DNA of 64,000 nt from Nonlabens sp. Hel1_33_55 (GTDB lineage: Bacteria; Bacteroidota; Bacteroidia; Flavobacteriales; Flavobacteriaceae): assembly GCF_900101765.1 (NCBI RefSeq), contig NZ_LT627735.1:620001-684000 (forward strand), read 5' to 3'. The first letter of the stretch is position 1, and each line of letters opens with the position of its first letter. Positions 27,921 through 36,907 of the stretch are shown here, piece by piece. The translations under genes were made by a program, and so were the position numbers. A model generated the notes under the pieces. It did not search any database, had not been told where the DNA came from, and worked only from the letters and a program-made list of their open reading frames with translations.

Positions 27921-30764
27921 TTGAAATACACGATACATTTATTTACTACGCTACTAGTTCTGGCTGGAATGATATCCAAGCCAGACAGTGTTGCTGTTGG
28001 AACTTTTCCCAGTGACTTAAATGAAACACGTCCGGTTGCCGCGTCCATATCTTGTCCATCTGACATAGTCGTGAGTGCAGATCCTGGCGAATGTGGAGCT
28101 GTTGTGAATTTTCCTGATGCGACGATAAGCGGAGTCACTTCTAAGGAACAGATCATTTTAACTTTCAATGGCGATAATAATTTTGCGGTAACTTATGAAG
28201 AGCAAGGTATGCGCCTTGATGGGATTGATCGGGATCATATTGATGCGCCGCAGTCTCTTTCATGTGACAATAAACAAGGAGCTTTGATCCACGCAAATAC
28301 TGGAAATACATGGAGTTATAATAATGGTGAGCCTTTCACACCTAATCGGGTTTACGTTTGTACTACCAATATGAAATTTTCAACAGGCGATTGCGGGACA
28401 GAATTTATTCCAACAGAAACAGGCGACGTAGATTTTCCAGACACACCTGAATGGCAAAACATTACCTCTATGAAGTGGGTTGAGACCGGTGGTCTAGTAG
28501 ACACCAGCATCGATAACTTCAGATTCACACCTACGGCGATTAAACAAACAGATGGATTGGAATCTGGTTGCTTCTTTCCTGTTGGGACTACTCCCGTTAC
28601 TTTCACCGCGATTGGAGATGACGGTGTTGAAACCAGTTGTACGTTCAACGTCACGGTTCTTGATGAGGAAAATCCGCAATTTACCGTCCGTAATATCACA
28701 TTGTCACTAAATAATAGCTCATCTGTGTCTATTGATTCTGCAGATGTGTTGGATGGTCCAGCTTCTGATAATTGCGGGATTGATCGTATTGAATTGAGTA
28801 GAGATACGTTTTTCTGTAGTGATGCTGGAGAAAATAGTGTTGAGGTAACTGTAACAGATGTTAATGGAAATACTACAAGAGATACCGCTATTGTTACCAT
28901 TTCAGGTGATGGGAGTTCTGGAGCCATAGACGATATTCCAGACGGCAATTATTGTGATCGATTCACTTTTCCAGAAATCACTGGGAACGATTTATCTGGA
29001 ACTGAGGCGTTCTACACACAGCCCGACGGCAACGGGACAAGATTTGTTACCGGTGACAGCATCGACTATGATGATGTAGAAACTTATCCATTGACCTTTT
29101 ATATTTATGGTGAACCAGACAGCACCGCGGGCTGTCAAAGTCAGGAATCCTTTCAAGTAACGATCAATGCTACACCATTGTTAGATTCAATGGCAGAAGT
29201 TCTGGTCTGTGAGACCTACGTTTTTCCTGAAATAACAGGAACAAAACTATCTGGAAACGAAGCCTATTATACAGAACCTGATGGGAACGGTACGAGATAT
29301 AACGAGGGCGATACAATTCATGTGGACAAAACCTTGAATTATCCACTGACGATTTATATCTATGACGAGAATACCAGCAATTGCTCTACACAAACCGATT
29401 TTCAATTGGATTTGACTGTTTGTGATGTTACGGTAACCGTAGATGCATCCACAACTTCCATCTGTGATAATGATACGGAAATGGTTATTTTGAACGCATT
29501 GCCATCGCCATCAGATAATAATGAAGAGTACACATATGAATGGCGTAGGAATGGAGACGCCAGCGTTTTTGCTACTACTCAACAAATTGAAGTATTACCG
29601 TCCGTTACAACTACATATCAGGTTACCGCAACTGATCCAGCCAGCAGAGCTGCAATATCAAGCGCCACAGAAGAAATTGAAATAACAGTAGACGAAGCGC
29701 CCATTGCAGCGGCAGATATCAAAATGGAACTATGTGATGAGCCTACCAACGGTCTGGGAAGTGAACCCATCAACTTAACGGATTATGACAACGAGATCAC
29801 GATGGGAATCAATGATTTACAAATCACCTACCATCAAACTCAAAATGATGCCGATAATTCGATCAATCCTATGGCTTCAGCTGTAGAAATAACAACAGGT
29901 GAAACCTCGTTTTTTGCTCGGGTTACCAATGCAACATCAGGCTGCTATACTACTACAAGTCTAAGCTTTGAATTGTTTGCAGCGCCAGATCTAATAATTG
30001 ATCCTACATCGGTTTCTTTGTGTGCCGCAGGTGCTGGAGGTTTTTTGACAACTACTATAACTACAAACTTATCTGTGGATGACTATGACTTCATCTGGAC
30101 TGTAGAACGAGACGACAATTCTGAAACATTATCCAATACAGATGCAGAACTAGAAGTAAATGAAGCTGGAATTTATAGGGTAGAGGTTATTAATAAAACG
30201 ACCGGCTGTACGGCGAGCGATATAGCTGTAGTAGAAACCATTCAGGATCCTATTGAAGCTACTGCAACAGCAGAATTAACTGCTGTGCTCGATAATCATG
30301 TCATAAATATAGAGATTCAAGCACCGTCAGGTTACGATGCTAGTTATCAAGTTATGTTGGATAATGGTTTATGGTTTGATATGAATCAAGTCAATGATAG
30401 ATTCACTTATACCTATCGTGGTGTTGAAACCGGTAACGGAATTCACGAGATCAACCTGAGAGATACCGGTGGCTGTTGGACCCAAACAATAGAGGTTATC
30501 ACGCTGGGAATCCCGCAATTTGTTACGCCTAACGACGACGGCTATAACGATTACTGGAATATCAAAGGACTGGAAGTGCTCGAGCAAGATTCAAAACTGT
30601 TTGTATTTGATCGATATGGGAAACTATTGGCAGACTTGTCGATTCAATCTCAAGGCTGGAACGGTATATTTAATGGAGAACCCTTACCATCTAACGATTA
30701 TTGGTATCGATTGGAATTAGAAAACGGCAGCGTTGTCAAAGGTCATTTTTCCCTAAAGCGATAG
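27921..30764 (+). CDS. Secreted HYR-domain protein with T9SS type B sorting domain
   Basis: About 947 residues. I chose TTG 27921 because it opens a compact signal peptide (MKYTIHLFTTLLVLAGM); the frame is open from 27882 but that adds 13 polar residues. A HYR-type domain opens the mature part (SCPSDIVVSADPGECGA) and recurs in part before residue 270 (CTFNVTVLDEENPQF). Two near-identical units of about 80 residues follow (FPEITG, PDGNGTR, YPLTFYIY / YPLTIYIY), then Ig-like domains. The last ~85 residues (FVTPNDDGYNDYWNIKGLE onward, WNGIFNGE, GHFSLKR) form the type B C-terminal sorting domain. A surface or secreted location is therefore expected. No PorP/SprF partner is adjacent. Confidence 0.88.
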   Translation: MKYTIHLFTTLLVLAGMISKPDSVAVGTFPSDLNETRPVAASISCPSDIVVSADPGECGAVVNFPDATISGVTSKEQIILTFNGDNNFAVTYEEQGMRLDGIDRDHIDAPQSLSCDNKQGALIHANTGNTWSYNNGEPFTPNRVYVCTTNMKFSTGDCGTEFIPTETGDVDFPDTPEWQNITSMKWVETGGLVDTSIDNFRFTPTAIKQTDGLESGCFFPVGTTPVTFTAIGDDGVETSCTFNVTVLDEENPQFTVRNITLSLNNSSSVSIDSADVLDGPASDNCGIDRIELSRDTFFCSDAGENSVEVTVTDVNGNTTRDTAIVTISGDGSSGAIDDIPDGNYCDRFTFPEITGNDLSGTEAFYTQPDGNGTRFVTGDSIDYDDVETYPLTFYIYGEPDSTAGCQSQESFQVTINATPLLDSMAEVLVCETYVFPEITGTKLSGNEAYYTEPDGNGTRYNEGDTIHVDKTLNYPLTIYIYDENTSNCSTQTDFQLDLTVCDVTVTVDASTTSICDNDTEMVILNALPSPSDNNEEYTYEWRRNGDASVFATTQQIEVLPSVTTTYQVTATDPASRAAISSATEEIEITVDEAPIAAADIKMELCDEPTNGLGSEPINLTDYDNEITMGINDLQITYHQTQNDADNSINPMASAVEITTGETSFFARVTNATSGCYTTTSLSFELFAAPDLIIDPTSVSLCAAGAGGFLTTTITTNLSVDDYDFIWTVERDDNSETLSNTDAELEVNEAGIYRVEVINKTTGCTASDIAVVETIQDPIEATATAELTAVLDNHVINIEIQAPSGYDASYQVMLDNGLWFDMNQVNDRFTYTYRGVETGNGIHEINLRDTGGCWTQTIEVITLGIPQFVTPNDDGYNDYWNIKGLEVLEQDSKLFVFDRYGKLLADLSIQSQGWNGIFNGEPLPSNDYWYRLELENGSVVKGHFSLKR
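28961..29370 (+). repeat. Duplicated ~80-residue unit inside the HYR protein
   Basis: Units at about 28955-29130 and 29205-29370 share C(D/E)xxxFPEITGxxLSG, (A)xYTxPDGNGTR and YPLT(F/I)YIY. They are an internal tandem duplication. Confidence 0.8.
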
Positions 30765-30960
30765 GCTGATTTTCTAGATCACTCTTAATGGTCACCGCGG
30801 TTTTGTCCTTACAACTTCAAATTTGCTATATGCTAGGTATTAAAGCACTGCTTTGTAAATCGGTTGAAATGGAGAGTTAATCCCAGATCATTTAGAATTA
30901 CTTAACAGCGATTCCGTTTCAAAAAACTACAGATCGTGGATATTTGTATAAAGTGAAAAT

Positions 30961-31848
30961 ATGAAAAGCGTCAAAGCGACCGTAGCCGTTGTGATTTTTA
31001 GTATGATTTTGATCGCTGTTTTGGCGTATGTGCTTGTATCGCACAATAAACCTATACAAGCATCAGAAAATTATAAAATAGTCAAGACCTGGCCACTTGC
31101 TAGAGAACTGGAAGAGATCAGCGCCATTACGTGGTTGTCAGACAACACGATAGCTTGCGTACAGGATGAGGACGGACTCATCTTCATATATGACTTGCAA
31201 CAGTCTAAGATAATTGACCGTATCAATTTTGCTGGACCTGGTGATTATGAAGGTATAGCTGTGATCAATGACGATGCTTATGTGATGCGCAGCGATGGTA
31301 GATTGTATAAAGTGTCACGCTTTCGCGAAAGCGAACAAAAATCTACCTCTCATTTTCAAACCAACTTCACGGCAAGGAATGACATGGAATCGCTCGCTAC
31401 AGATGCGAACGGCAATATGTTGCTGACCATTCCCAAGAAAAAAGACAAAAACGAAAACTCCAAAGGAATTTATCAGATCAATCCTACCACTGAAAAAACA
31501 TCTACAAGCCCATTCATCACTATCAAAATGAATGATAGCCTGTTTTCCAGGGATGAGCAAAAGGCTGTACGCACAAGATTTAGCCCATCTGACATAGCGG
31601 TACACCCACAAACAGGAGACTTTTATATGATTGAAGGTATTCACCCAAAATTGATGGTGCTGGACAGAGAAGGTTCTGTTAGGGATATTATTTTTCTGGA
31701 TACCAAAAACTTTGCTCAACCTGAAGGTATTACCATAACTCCAGAAGGTAGAATTTTTATTGCCAATGAAGGAAATGCTGGAATAGCAACCATTCATGAG
31801 GTGAATATTGTTATTGACGGTGATATACAACTAACTGAAAAACAATAA
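30961..31848 (+). CDS. SdiA-regulated domain protein, paralogue 1
   Basis: 295 residues with an N-terminal signal anchor (about 8-28). The family is recognised from EEISAITWLSDNTIACVQDE, GDYEGIAVINDDAYVMRSDG and FAQPEGITITPEGRIFIANE, a six-bladed propeller fold often extracytoplasmic. The biochemical role is unknown; despite the name no link to SdiA is expected here. A copy of the palindrome at 31318-31333 encodes RFRES, at the same place as in the paralogue 1.5 kb downstream. Protein identity between the two is high over the whole length. Confidence 0.88.
   Translation: MKSVKATVAVVIFSMILIAVLAYVLVSHNKPIQASENYKIVKTWPLARELEEISAITWLSDNTIACVQDEDGLIFIYDLQQSKIIDRINFAGPGDYEGIAVINDDAYVMRSDGRLYKVSRFRESEQKSTSHFQTNFTARNDMESLATDANGNMLLTIPKKKDKNENSKGIYQINPTTEKTSTSPFITIKMNDSLFSRDEQKAVRTRFSPSDIAVHPQTGDFYMIEGIHPKLMVLDREGSVRDIIFLDTKNFAQPEGITITPEGRIFIANEGNAGIATIHEVNIVIDGDIQLTEKQ
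31318..31333. repeat. Dispersed palindrome, copy 8 (16 bp, inside SdiA-regulated paralogue 1)
   Basis: CGCTTTCGCGAAAGCG read as RFRES within YKVSRFRESEQ. Confidence 0.96.
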
Positions 31849-31932
31849 ATTAAATACTCAATGTAAAATTAAGGTTAACTAAATGTATATTTAAGGTATA
31901 TTATTTTATCTTTATGATCTAATATTTTAATT

Positions 31933-32061
31933 ATGAGACCTTACAGAACGCAAGTTGTGAAGAGAGAAGGAAGAGTCTCTCGAATTGAAAGACTGGTTGC
32001 GAACCTTAGAACATACGGCAAGAAATGTCGTGCTTTTTATCAAGTAGCAACTATGACGTAA
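31933..32061 (+). CDS. 42-residue basic small protein
   Basis: ATG 31933 to TAA 32061. It opens MRPYRTQVVKREGRVSRIER, continues LVANLRTYGKKCRAFYQV and ends with ATMT: about 11 Arg/Lys, one Cys, amphipathic middle. I do not recognise a family. Its reality is supported by the isolated position between the two SdiA-regulated paralogues and by a strong terminator 23 bases after the stop. It is expected to be cytoplasmic; nucleic-acid binding is only a guess from charge. Confidence 0.7.
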   Translation: MRPYRTQVVKREGRVSRIERLVANLRTYGKKCRAFYQVATMT

Positions 32062-32083
32062 GCTTTTAGATAAGTTTAGAATT

Positions 32084-32125
32084 GCGAGCCTAACGATATC
32101 ATGTCATTAGGCTCGCGATTTTTTT
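32084..32125 (+). terminator. Intrinsic terminator after the 42-residue gene
   Basis: GCGAGCCTAA (32084-32093) pairs perfectly with TTAGGCTCGC (32107-32116) over a 13-base loop, and seven T follow at 32119-32125. Confidence 0.92.
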
Positions 32126-32175
32126 AAATGCTTTTGAACCTCTGATTTGAGGATATCTCAAAAACAATTTTGAAT

Positions 32176-32337
32176 TTATTCAGGGTTTTCCTTGCTGGCT
32201 TTCAAGGCTTTTTGAAGATTTTTCAAGCGCTCTGCTCGAGCCTCTTTATCGGCTTTTAGTTTGCTTTTCTTCCTTTTGATGAGTTTGGAATGTTTGCTTT
32301 TATTTTTGGTATTCTTTTCTTTTCCAGATTTTCCCAT
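32176..32337 (-). CDS. 53-residue lysine-rich small protein
   Basis: Minus-strand ORF from ATG at 32337, opening MGKSGKEKNTKNKSKHSKLI and continuing as a Lys/Ala/Glu helix (ADKEARAERLKNLQKALKAS). Nearly 40 percent lysine or arginine; the C-terminal half should form an amphipathic helix. It is convergent with the 42-residue gene, whose terminator separates them. No family recognised. The composition (helical KxxKA pattern rather than random) argues for a real gene, but conservation is needed to be sure. Confidence 0.55.
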   Translation of the reverse strand: MGKSGKEKNTKNKSKHSKLIKRKKSKLKADKEARAERLKNLQKALKASKENPE

Positions 32338-32443
32338 GACCAGATTTCGGTTTATTAAAAATAAGCGTACTGCTATCCCTATTTTTTCACTTTAGGTTTA
32401 ATTTTTGATGCTTCGTTTATAAATATTGCAATTTTACACTCTT

Positions 32444-33316
32444 ATGAAAACCCTTAAATATACGATTACAGCGGCCTTGATACTTTCACTAGCCATTATC
32501 GTGCTAGCTTTTCAAGGTTTGGGAACTGATGATGAACCATTTAAGGTTAATGAATCTGCAGAATATAAGGTAGTTCAGAAATGGGAAATGCCAGGCTACT
32601 TGAAAGAAATAAGCGGTATCGCTTGGCTTCCAGATGGCACTATGGCCTGCGTTCAGGATGAGGAAGGTGAGATATTTATCTATGACCTCAAGAGTGAAAA
32701 AATCGTGCAGAACATCCATTTTGCAGATAACGGAGATTATGAAGGCATTGCAGTGAACAAAGGTACAGCCTATGTGATGCGTAGCGATGGGAAGATCTTT
32801 GAGGTAGAACGCTTTCGCGAAAGCGGAAACTCTAAAACATTGACATATCAAACCGAGTTTTCTTCCAAAAACAACATGGAAACATTGGCTATGAGTAGTG
32901 ATGGGAATTATCTAATAACAGCTCCAAAGGATCGCGATAGAGTGGACGAGTTTAAAGGGATGTACAAGATCAATCTAGATTCCAGAAAAATAGATGCTCA
33001 ACCAATGGTCAAGATCAATATGGAAGATGACGCATTTGTCGACTATCTAGAAAAGAAAGTTTATAAAACGTTTAGTCCATCAGATGCTGCGGTGAATCCA
33101 GTAACAGGAGAGTTTTACATATTAGAAGGAATCGACCCAAAATTGGTGATTCTCAAGAAGGATGGAACCATAAAAAAGGTGATCGAACTTGACGACAATG
33201 AGTTCAAACAGCCTGAAGGAATAACCTTTAGTAAAGATGGAAAACTTTATATTTCCAATGAGTCAAGTAAGAAAACAAAAGCCAATATCCTACAAGTAGA
33301 ACTATCAACTGATTAG
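32444..33316 (+). CDS. SdiA-regulated domain protein, paralogue 2
   Basis: 290 residues from ATG 32444 (a TTG six codons earlier is less likely). N-terminal signal anchor (ALILSLAIIVLAF), then the same propeller as paralogue 1: LKEISGIAWLPDGTMACVQD, GDYEGIAVNKGTAYVMRSDG, FKQPEGITFSKDGKLYISNE. It carries the palindrome at 32810-32825, again read as RFRES and at the homologous position, which dates the element before the duplication. Followed by a bidirectional terminator. Extracytoplasmic location inferred; function unknown. Confidence 0.88.
   Translation: MKTLKYTITAALILSLAIIVLAFQGLGTDDEPFKVNESAEYKVVQKWEMPGYLKEISGIAWLPDGTMACVQDEEGEIFIYDLKSEKIVQNIHFADNGDYEGIAVNKGTAYVMRSDGKIFEVERFRESGNSKTLTYQTEFSSKNNMETLAMSSDGNYLITAPKDRDRVDEFKGMYKINLDSRKIDAQPMVKINMEDDAFVDYLEKKVYKTFSPSDAAVNPVTGEFYILEGIDPKLVILKKDGTIKKVIELDDNEFKQPEGITFSKDGKLYISNESSKKTKANILQVELSTD
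32810..32825. repeat. Dispersed palindrome, copy 9 (16 bp, inside SdiA-regulated paralogue 2)
   Basis: CGCTTTCGCGAAAGCG read as RFRES within FEVERFRESGN, aligned with copy 8. Confidence 0.96.
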
Positions 33317-33348
33317 TTTTAATTGATAAATCATATAGTTATAGTATA

Positions 33349-33383
33349 AAAGCCATTTTTTCAATAATCGAAAAAGTGGCTTT
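33349..33383. terminator. Bidirectional terminator between convergent genes
   Basis: AAAGCCATTTTTTC (33349-33362) pairs with GAAAAAGTGGCTTT (33370-33383) with one G-T wobble; A- and T-tracts lie on both sides, so it can serve the SdiA-regulated gene and the DUF421 gene. Confidence 0.85.
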
Positions 33384-33387
33384 ATTA

Positions 33388-33942
33388 TTAAACAAACTCT
33401 TCCTTATCCGTATCCAGAAAATCCAATAATCTAGATTCTAGATCAGTTTCTGGATCGCCATGTAGAACACTAACATCGCCGGTGCTTTCAAAGACAACGG
33501 CTTTAACTTCATCAAATTTCAACACGTTTGCTTCGCGCAGTTTTGCTATGAGCTCTGATCTATGAAGGTTGGTTTTGGCAAGGTTTTCTTCGATGATTTT
33601 ACCGTTTGCCATTAATAGAATAGGAGCATTGGTAGCTGTTTTTCTAAACCACTTGGAATATCGTTGTAGATACGCAAACGCAACCTGAAAGAGAATAATA
33701 GCTATTAATGCAACAGCACCATTACCTATAGAGGTTGATGGTGAAATGGAAACAGATGCCAAAATACTACCTATGGCAATCGTCGTAGCAAAATCAAAAC
33801 TGGTCATTTTTGAGAAGGTCCTCAATCCAGCAATTCTAGTGATAAGAATTAGAACAAGGAAGATTACAATGACGCTTATAACAATAATGGTAGCTGCTGA
33901 TGCATCCCAATAAAGCCAGTCTTTTAGATTAGATAATTTCAT
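33388..33942 (-). CDS. DUF421 (YetF-like) membrane protein
   Basis: 184 residues. Three membrane segments fill the first 100 residues (IIVISVIVIFLVLILITRIA, then FATTIAIGSILASVSI and GAVALIAIILFQVAFAY), with LRTFSKMTSFDFATTIAIGS as the family signature. A cytoplasmic part follows (APILLMANGKIIEENLAKTN, DEVKAVVFESTGDVSVL). Length and order fit DUF421/YetF. The family role is not settled. Single gene, convergent with paralogue 2 of the SdiA-regulated family. Confidence 0.9.
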   Translation of the reverse strand: MKLSNLKDWLYWDASAATIIVISVIVIFLVLILITRIAGLRTFSKMTSFDFATTIAIGSILASVSISPSTSIGNGAVALIAIILFQVAFAYLQRYSKWFRKTATNAPILLMANGKIIEENLAKTNLHRSELIAKLREANVLKFDEVKAVVFESTGDVSVLHGDPETDLESRLLDFLDTDKEEFV

Positions 33943-34198
33943 AGTTTTTTAATTTAGTAATCTGTGTTTTAAATTTTACAAACGCTCAGAGTTGATTATT
34001 TCCTCAGTTATGATAAAGCTGAATTTCCGATTATTTCAAAAGCTAGCATCATAATTAAATTGTAAGTCTTTTCAAACAAAAGCAAATTTTAGAAGTAAGT
34101 AATAGAAGTTACAATTCGGTTATAGACTTAGACCAGCCTTGTGAAAATATTAGAAATGCTGTAATGCTAATCGGCTTAGTTTTGTCGATTGGAAATTA

Positions 34199-34933
34199 AT
34201 GTCGATGCAAAAACAATTACTTAAACTTCTCAGGTACCTAAAGAACTTTCTCTCTCGAACAATGGAGAGATATGATGACCGTCTTGCCTACATCATTATT
34301 GTTGTAATTACCAGCGTTGCTTTCGTTGGTGGCGTCAAGTTATTCATTAAGTTGACTGAGGTTTTGAAGTCAGAATATCTGGCCAACTACGATCGCTCCA
34401 TTTCTGAATACATCCAGCAATATCGCACTCCAGCACTCACTGATTATTTTGTTTTTGTTACAAATATGGGGGATACGGTAGGTTATCTGATCGCATTCAC
34501 CACGTGTACTTTGTTGTTTTACTTTTTTTTCAAAAGCTGGAAATACGTTTTACAATTTGCGATGGTCATGGTTCTCGCACTTAGTTCAAATTTGATATTG
34601 AAACAGGCGATCAATCGAGCCAGACCAGATGCAGAACATCTTGTAACGGTAGAAACCCTGAGTTATCCCAGCGGTCACGCCATGATGGCGATGGCATTTT
34701 ATGGATTGCTTATTTATTTTGTGTTTCAGTTTTCGATCAGCAAAATCTTTAGGACAACCCTTATTTTACTGCTCTTAATTCTCATTTTAAGCATTGGTAT
34801 TAGTAGAATCTACTTAGGCGTACACTTTCCGTCAGACGTTGCAGGCGGCTTCATTGCCGGATTCATATGGGTTGTATTTTGTATAATGATTTTCAATCTG
34901 ATCAAGATTTTCAAACGAGATCCTGCGACCTAG
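34199..34933 (+). CDS. PAP2-family membrane phosphatase
   Basis: 244 residues with about five membrane spans. The three acid phosphatase motifs are present: KQAINRARPDA, SYPSGHAMM and SRIYLGVHFPSDVAGG, so the catalytic His residues are in place. Such enzymes dephosphorylate undecaprenyl pyrophosphate, phosphatidic acid or similar lipids at the membrane; which substrate cannot be told. The start is ATG 34199 or the ATG two codons later. The gene is single, convergent with the symporter gene; the only structure between them is palindrome copy 10. Confidence 0.9.
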   Translation: MSMQKQLLKLLRYLKNFLSRTMERYDDRLAYIIIVVITSVAFVGGVKLFIKLTEVLKSEYLANYDRSISEYIQQYRTPALTDYFVFVTNMGDTVGYLIAFTTCTLLFYFFFKSWKYVLQFAMVMVLALSSNLILKQAINRARPDAEHLVTVETLSYPSGHAMMAMAFYGLLIYFVFQFSISKIFRTTLILLLLILILSIGISRIYLGVHFPSDVAGGFIAGFIWVVFCIMIFNLIKIFKRDPAT

Positions 34934-34973
34934 ATCGGGACGATTACTTGTGTTGTTAGTGTTTGACTTTAGT

Positions 34974-34991
34974 TCGCTTTCGCGAAAGCGA
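34974..34991. repeat. Dispersed palindrome, copy 10 (18 bp)
   Basis: TCGCTTTCGCGAAAGCGA, 40 bases after the PAP2 stop and 50 bases before the convergent symporter stop. No conventional terminator is seen in this gap. Confidence 0.96.
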
Positions 34992-35041
34992 TATAATCAT
35001 CCATACTTTTGCCAACGAAATCTGTTTGTAATAAAAAGGAG

Positions 35042-36907
35042 CTATGAGAAAATTACATAGCTGGCGCAAACCACGACGATGATAATCACGCTAACCCAAC
35101 GAGCATGTCTCCATGGTGTAATATCGACTTGTTTTGTAAACTGTAATTCAAACGCCACAGACCGTGGATTCATTTTCCCTATGAGTAGCATGATCAGGAC
35201 ATTGAGTACAAACAGGATCGCCATGACGTGCAGAAAATGTGGGTAGGCGCTTACTTTAATCTCGTTCACTCGCTGTGAAAATAAGCTGCTCGATTCCAGA
35301 TAGCTTTCTGGCAAGTCGACTAATTGCTCACTAGCGTTCATTTGTATTTTATTGATAGATCCTATTATGGTAGCAGTGTTTGTCTCCAGATTCTCATCTG
35401 TTCTTAATCTATTTAAATTGATTAAGGTTGTGGTGTACAGACTGTCTGTTGGAGAATTAAATTGATTGATTTCAGTTGATATATTATTTGATAGAGCCAG
35501 AAGTTCAGTTTTGTTATTTTCAAATTCCTTGCTAATCATATAAGGTTTGAGAGCAAACTGGCTGATGCTATAAAGCACGACACCTGCGATTAGGGCAATG
35601 TTTGCAGCTTTGGCAGGTACGTATTTAGTAAGATAGCCTACAACGATAATGGTCAAAATTGGAATGCTATAACAGCCATTAATTTCCTGTAAATAACCAA
35701 AAAGTCCATCTGGTGCATTTGCTATGAACGGCGCCACGAACATGGAGAGAAATGCCAGGAATATTCCAAAGGTTTTCCCAGCCTTAACCACTTGCTTTTC
35801 TGGAGCATCTTTTTTGATATATTGTTTATAGATATCAATACCAAACAAAGTAACACTACTATTAAGTGCACTGTTGAACGAACTAAGAATAGCACCAAAC
35901 AAAACCGCGGCAAAAAAGCCGACGAGCGACGCAGGCAGTACTCTGGTAACCAGTTTGGGATAGGCCTCATCAGGTACAGCTAGATCACCACTAAACAAAT
36001 GATAGGCGATGATTCCCGGTAATACCACGATGAGTGGTCCCAAAATTTTGATCATCGCGGCATAGAGCATTCCTTTTTGACCTTCTTTGAGATTTTTGGC
36101 TCCTAATGCACGCTGTATAATGGCCTGATTGGTTCCCCAATAAAAGAGCTGTACCAACATCATTCCTGTAAATATCGTAGCAAAAGGTATGCTACTATCT
36201 GCGCTACCAATCGCGTCAAATTTTTCTGGATGTTCACTTAATAGCCGATCGATTCCAGCGCTAATACTATTGTTGCCTATTTCTAGTAACCCAAAAACCG
36301 GTATCATCAATCCACCAATCAATAAACCTACAGCATTGATCGTATCTGAAACAGCAACGGCTTTCAAACCACCGAAAATCGCATAAATGGACCCTATAAT
36401 TCCTATAGCAAAAACCGTGATCCATAAGGCTGAGGATTTAGTAACGCCCAATAGTGCTGGTACATCAAACATGGTATTTATCGCCAGTGCACCGCTGTAG
36501 AGAACTATAGGCAAAAGAACTACCACATAACCAGATAAAAACAAAGCTGATGTAATGGCTTTGGTACTTTTATTAAAACGTGTTTCTAGAAAGGTAGGAA
36601 TTGTTGTTATGCCACCTTTTAAATATCGAGGTAATAGGAATAAAGCGGTGACAACAATCGCAATGGCAGCAAGCGTTTCCCAAGCCATTACTAGAATTCC
36701 CTCGCGGTACGCGCTTCCATTAAGCCCTACGATCTGTTCTGTACTTAGGTTGGTCAATAGTAGTGATCCTGCAATCACAACTCCTGTCAGACTACGGCCA
36801 CCTAGAAAATAACCTTCTGAAGAGGATTCATCTGTCTTGCGAGTAGCGAAATATGATACTATCGCGACCAGCGCCGTAAAACCTACAAAGGATAAAATCT
36901 GTAACAT
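35042..36907 (-). CDS. Sodium:solute symporter (SSF/SGLT family)
   Basis: 621 residues with 13-14 membrane spans. SSF features include YFLGGRSLTGVVIAGSLLLT, TNLSTEQIVGLNGSAYREG in the first helices, the FATIFTGMMLVQLFYWGTNQ stretch with the NQAIIQRALGAK motif, and FGAILSSFNSALNSSVTLF. The length and the NQxxIQR motif fit the SGLT-like sugar or inositol symporters; the true substrate is unknown. Between the last two spans there is an unusual soluble insertion of about 90 polar residues (about 475-565). No catabolic genes adjoin it. Confidence 0.9.
   Translation of the reverse strand: MLQILSFVGFTALVAIVSYFATRKTDESSSEGYFLGGRSLTGVVIAGSLLLTNLSTEQIVGLNGSAYREGILVMAWETLAAIAIVVTALFLLPRYLKGGITTIPTFLETRFNKSTKAITSALFLSGYVVVLLPIVLYSGALAINTMFDVPALLGVTKSSALWITVFAIGIIGSIYAIFGGLKAVAVSDTINAVGLLIGGLMIPVFGLLEIGNNSISAGIDRLLSEHPEKFDAIGSADSSIPFATIFTGMMLVQLFYWGTNQAIIQRALGAKNLKEGQKGMLYAAMIKILGPLIVVLPGIIAYHLFSGDLAVPDEAYPKLVTRVLPASLVGFFAAVLFGAILSSFNSALNSSVTLFGIDIYKQYIKKDAPEKQVVKAGKTFGIFLAFLSMFVAPFIANAPDGLFGYLQEINGCYSIPILTIIVVGYLTKYVPAKAANIALIAGVVLYSISQFALKPYMISKEFENNKTELLALSNNISTEINQFNSPTDSLYTTTLINLNRLRTDENLETNTATIIGSINKIQMNASEQLVDLPESYLESSSLFSQRVNEIKVSAYPHFLHVMAILFVLNVLIMLLIGKMNPRSVAFELQFTKQVDITPWRHARWVSVIIIVVVCASYVIFS

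Noticed and set aside
28352..28948. 198-codon ORF antisense to the HYR protein
   Set aside because: Low-complexity Ser/Val-rich shadow of the beta-rich plus-strand gene.
31315..31830. 171-codon ORF antisense to SdiA-regulated paralogue 1
   Set aside because: Cys/His/Phe-rich composition typical of a reverse shadow of a real gene; the plus-strand gene is clearly a known family.
34177..34184. TAGTTTTG as promoter of the PAP2 gene
   Set aside because: Fits TAnnTTTG but has no -33 element at a suitable distance and would leave almost no leader; left unannotated.
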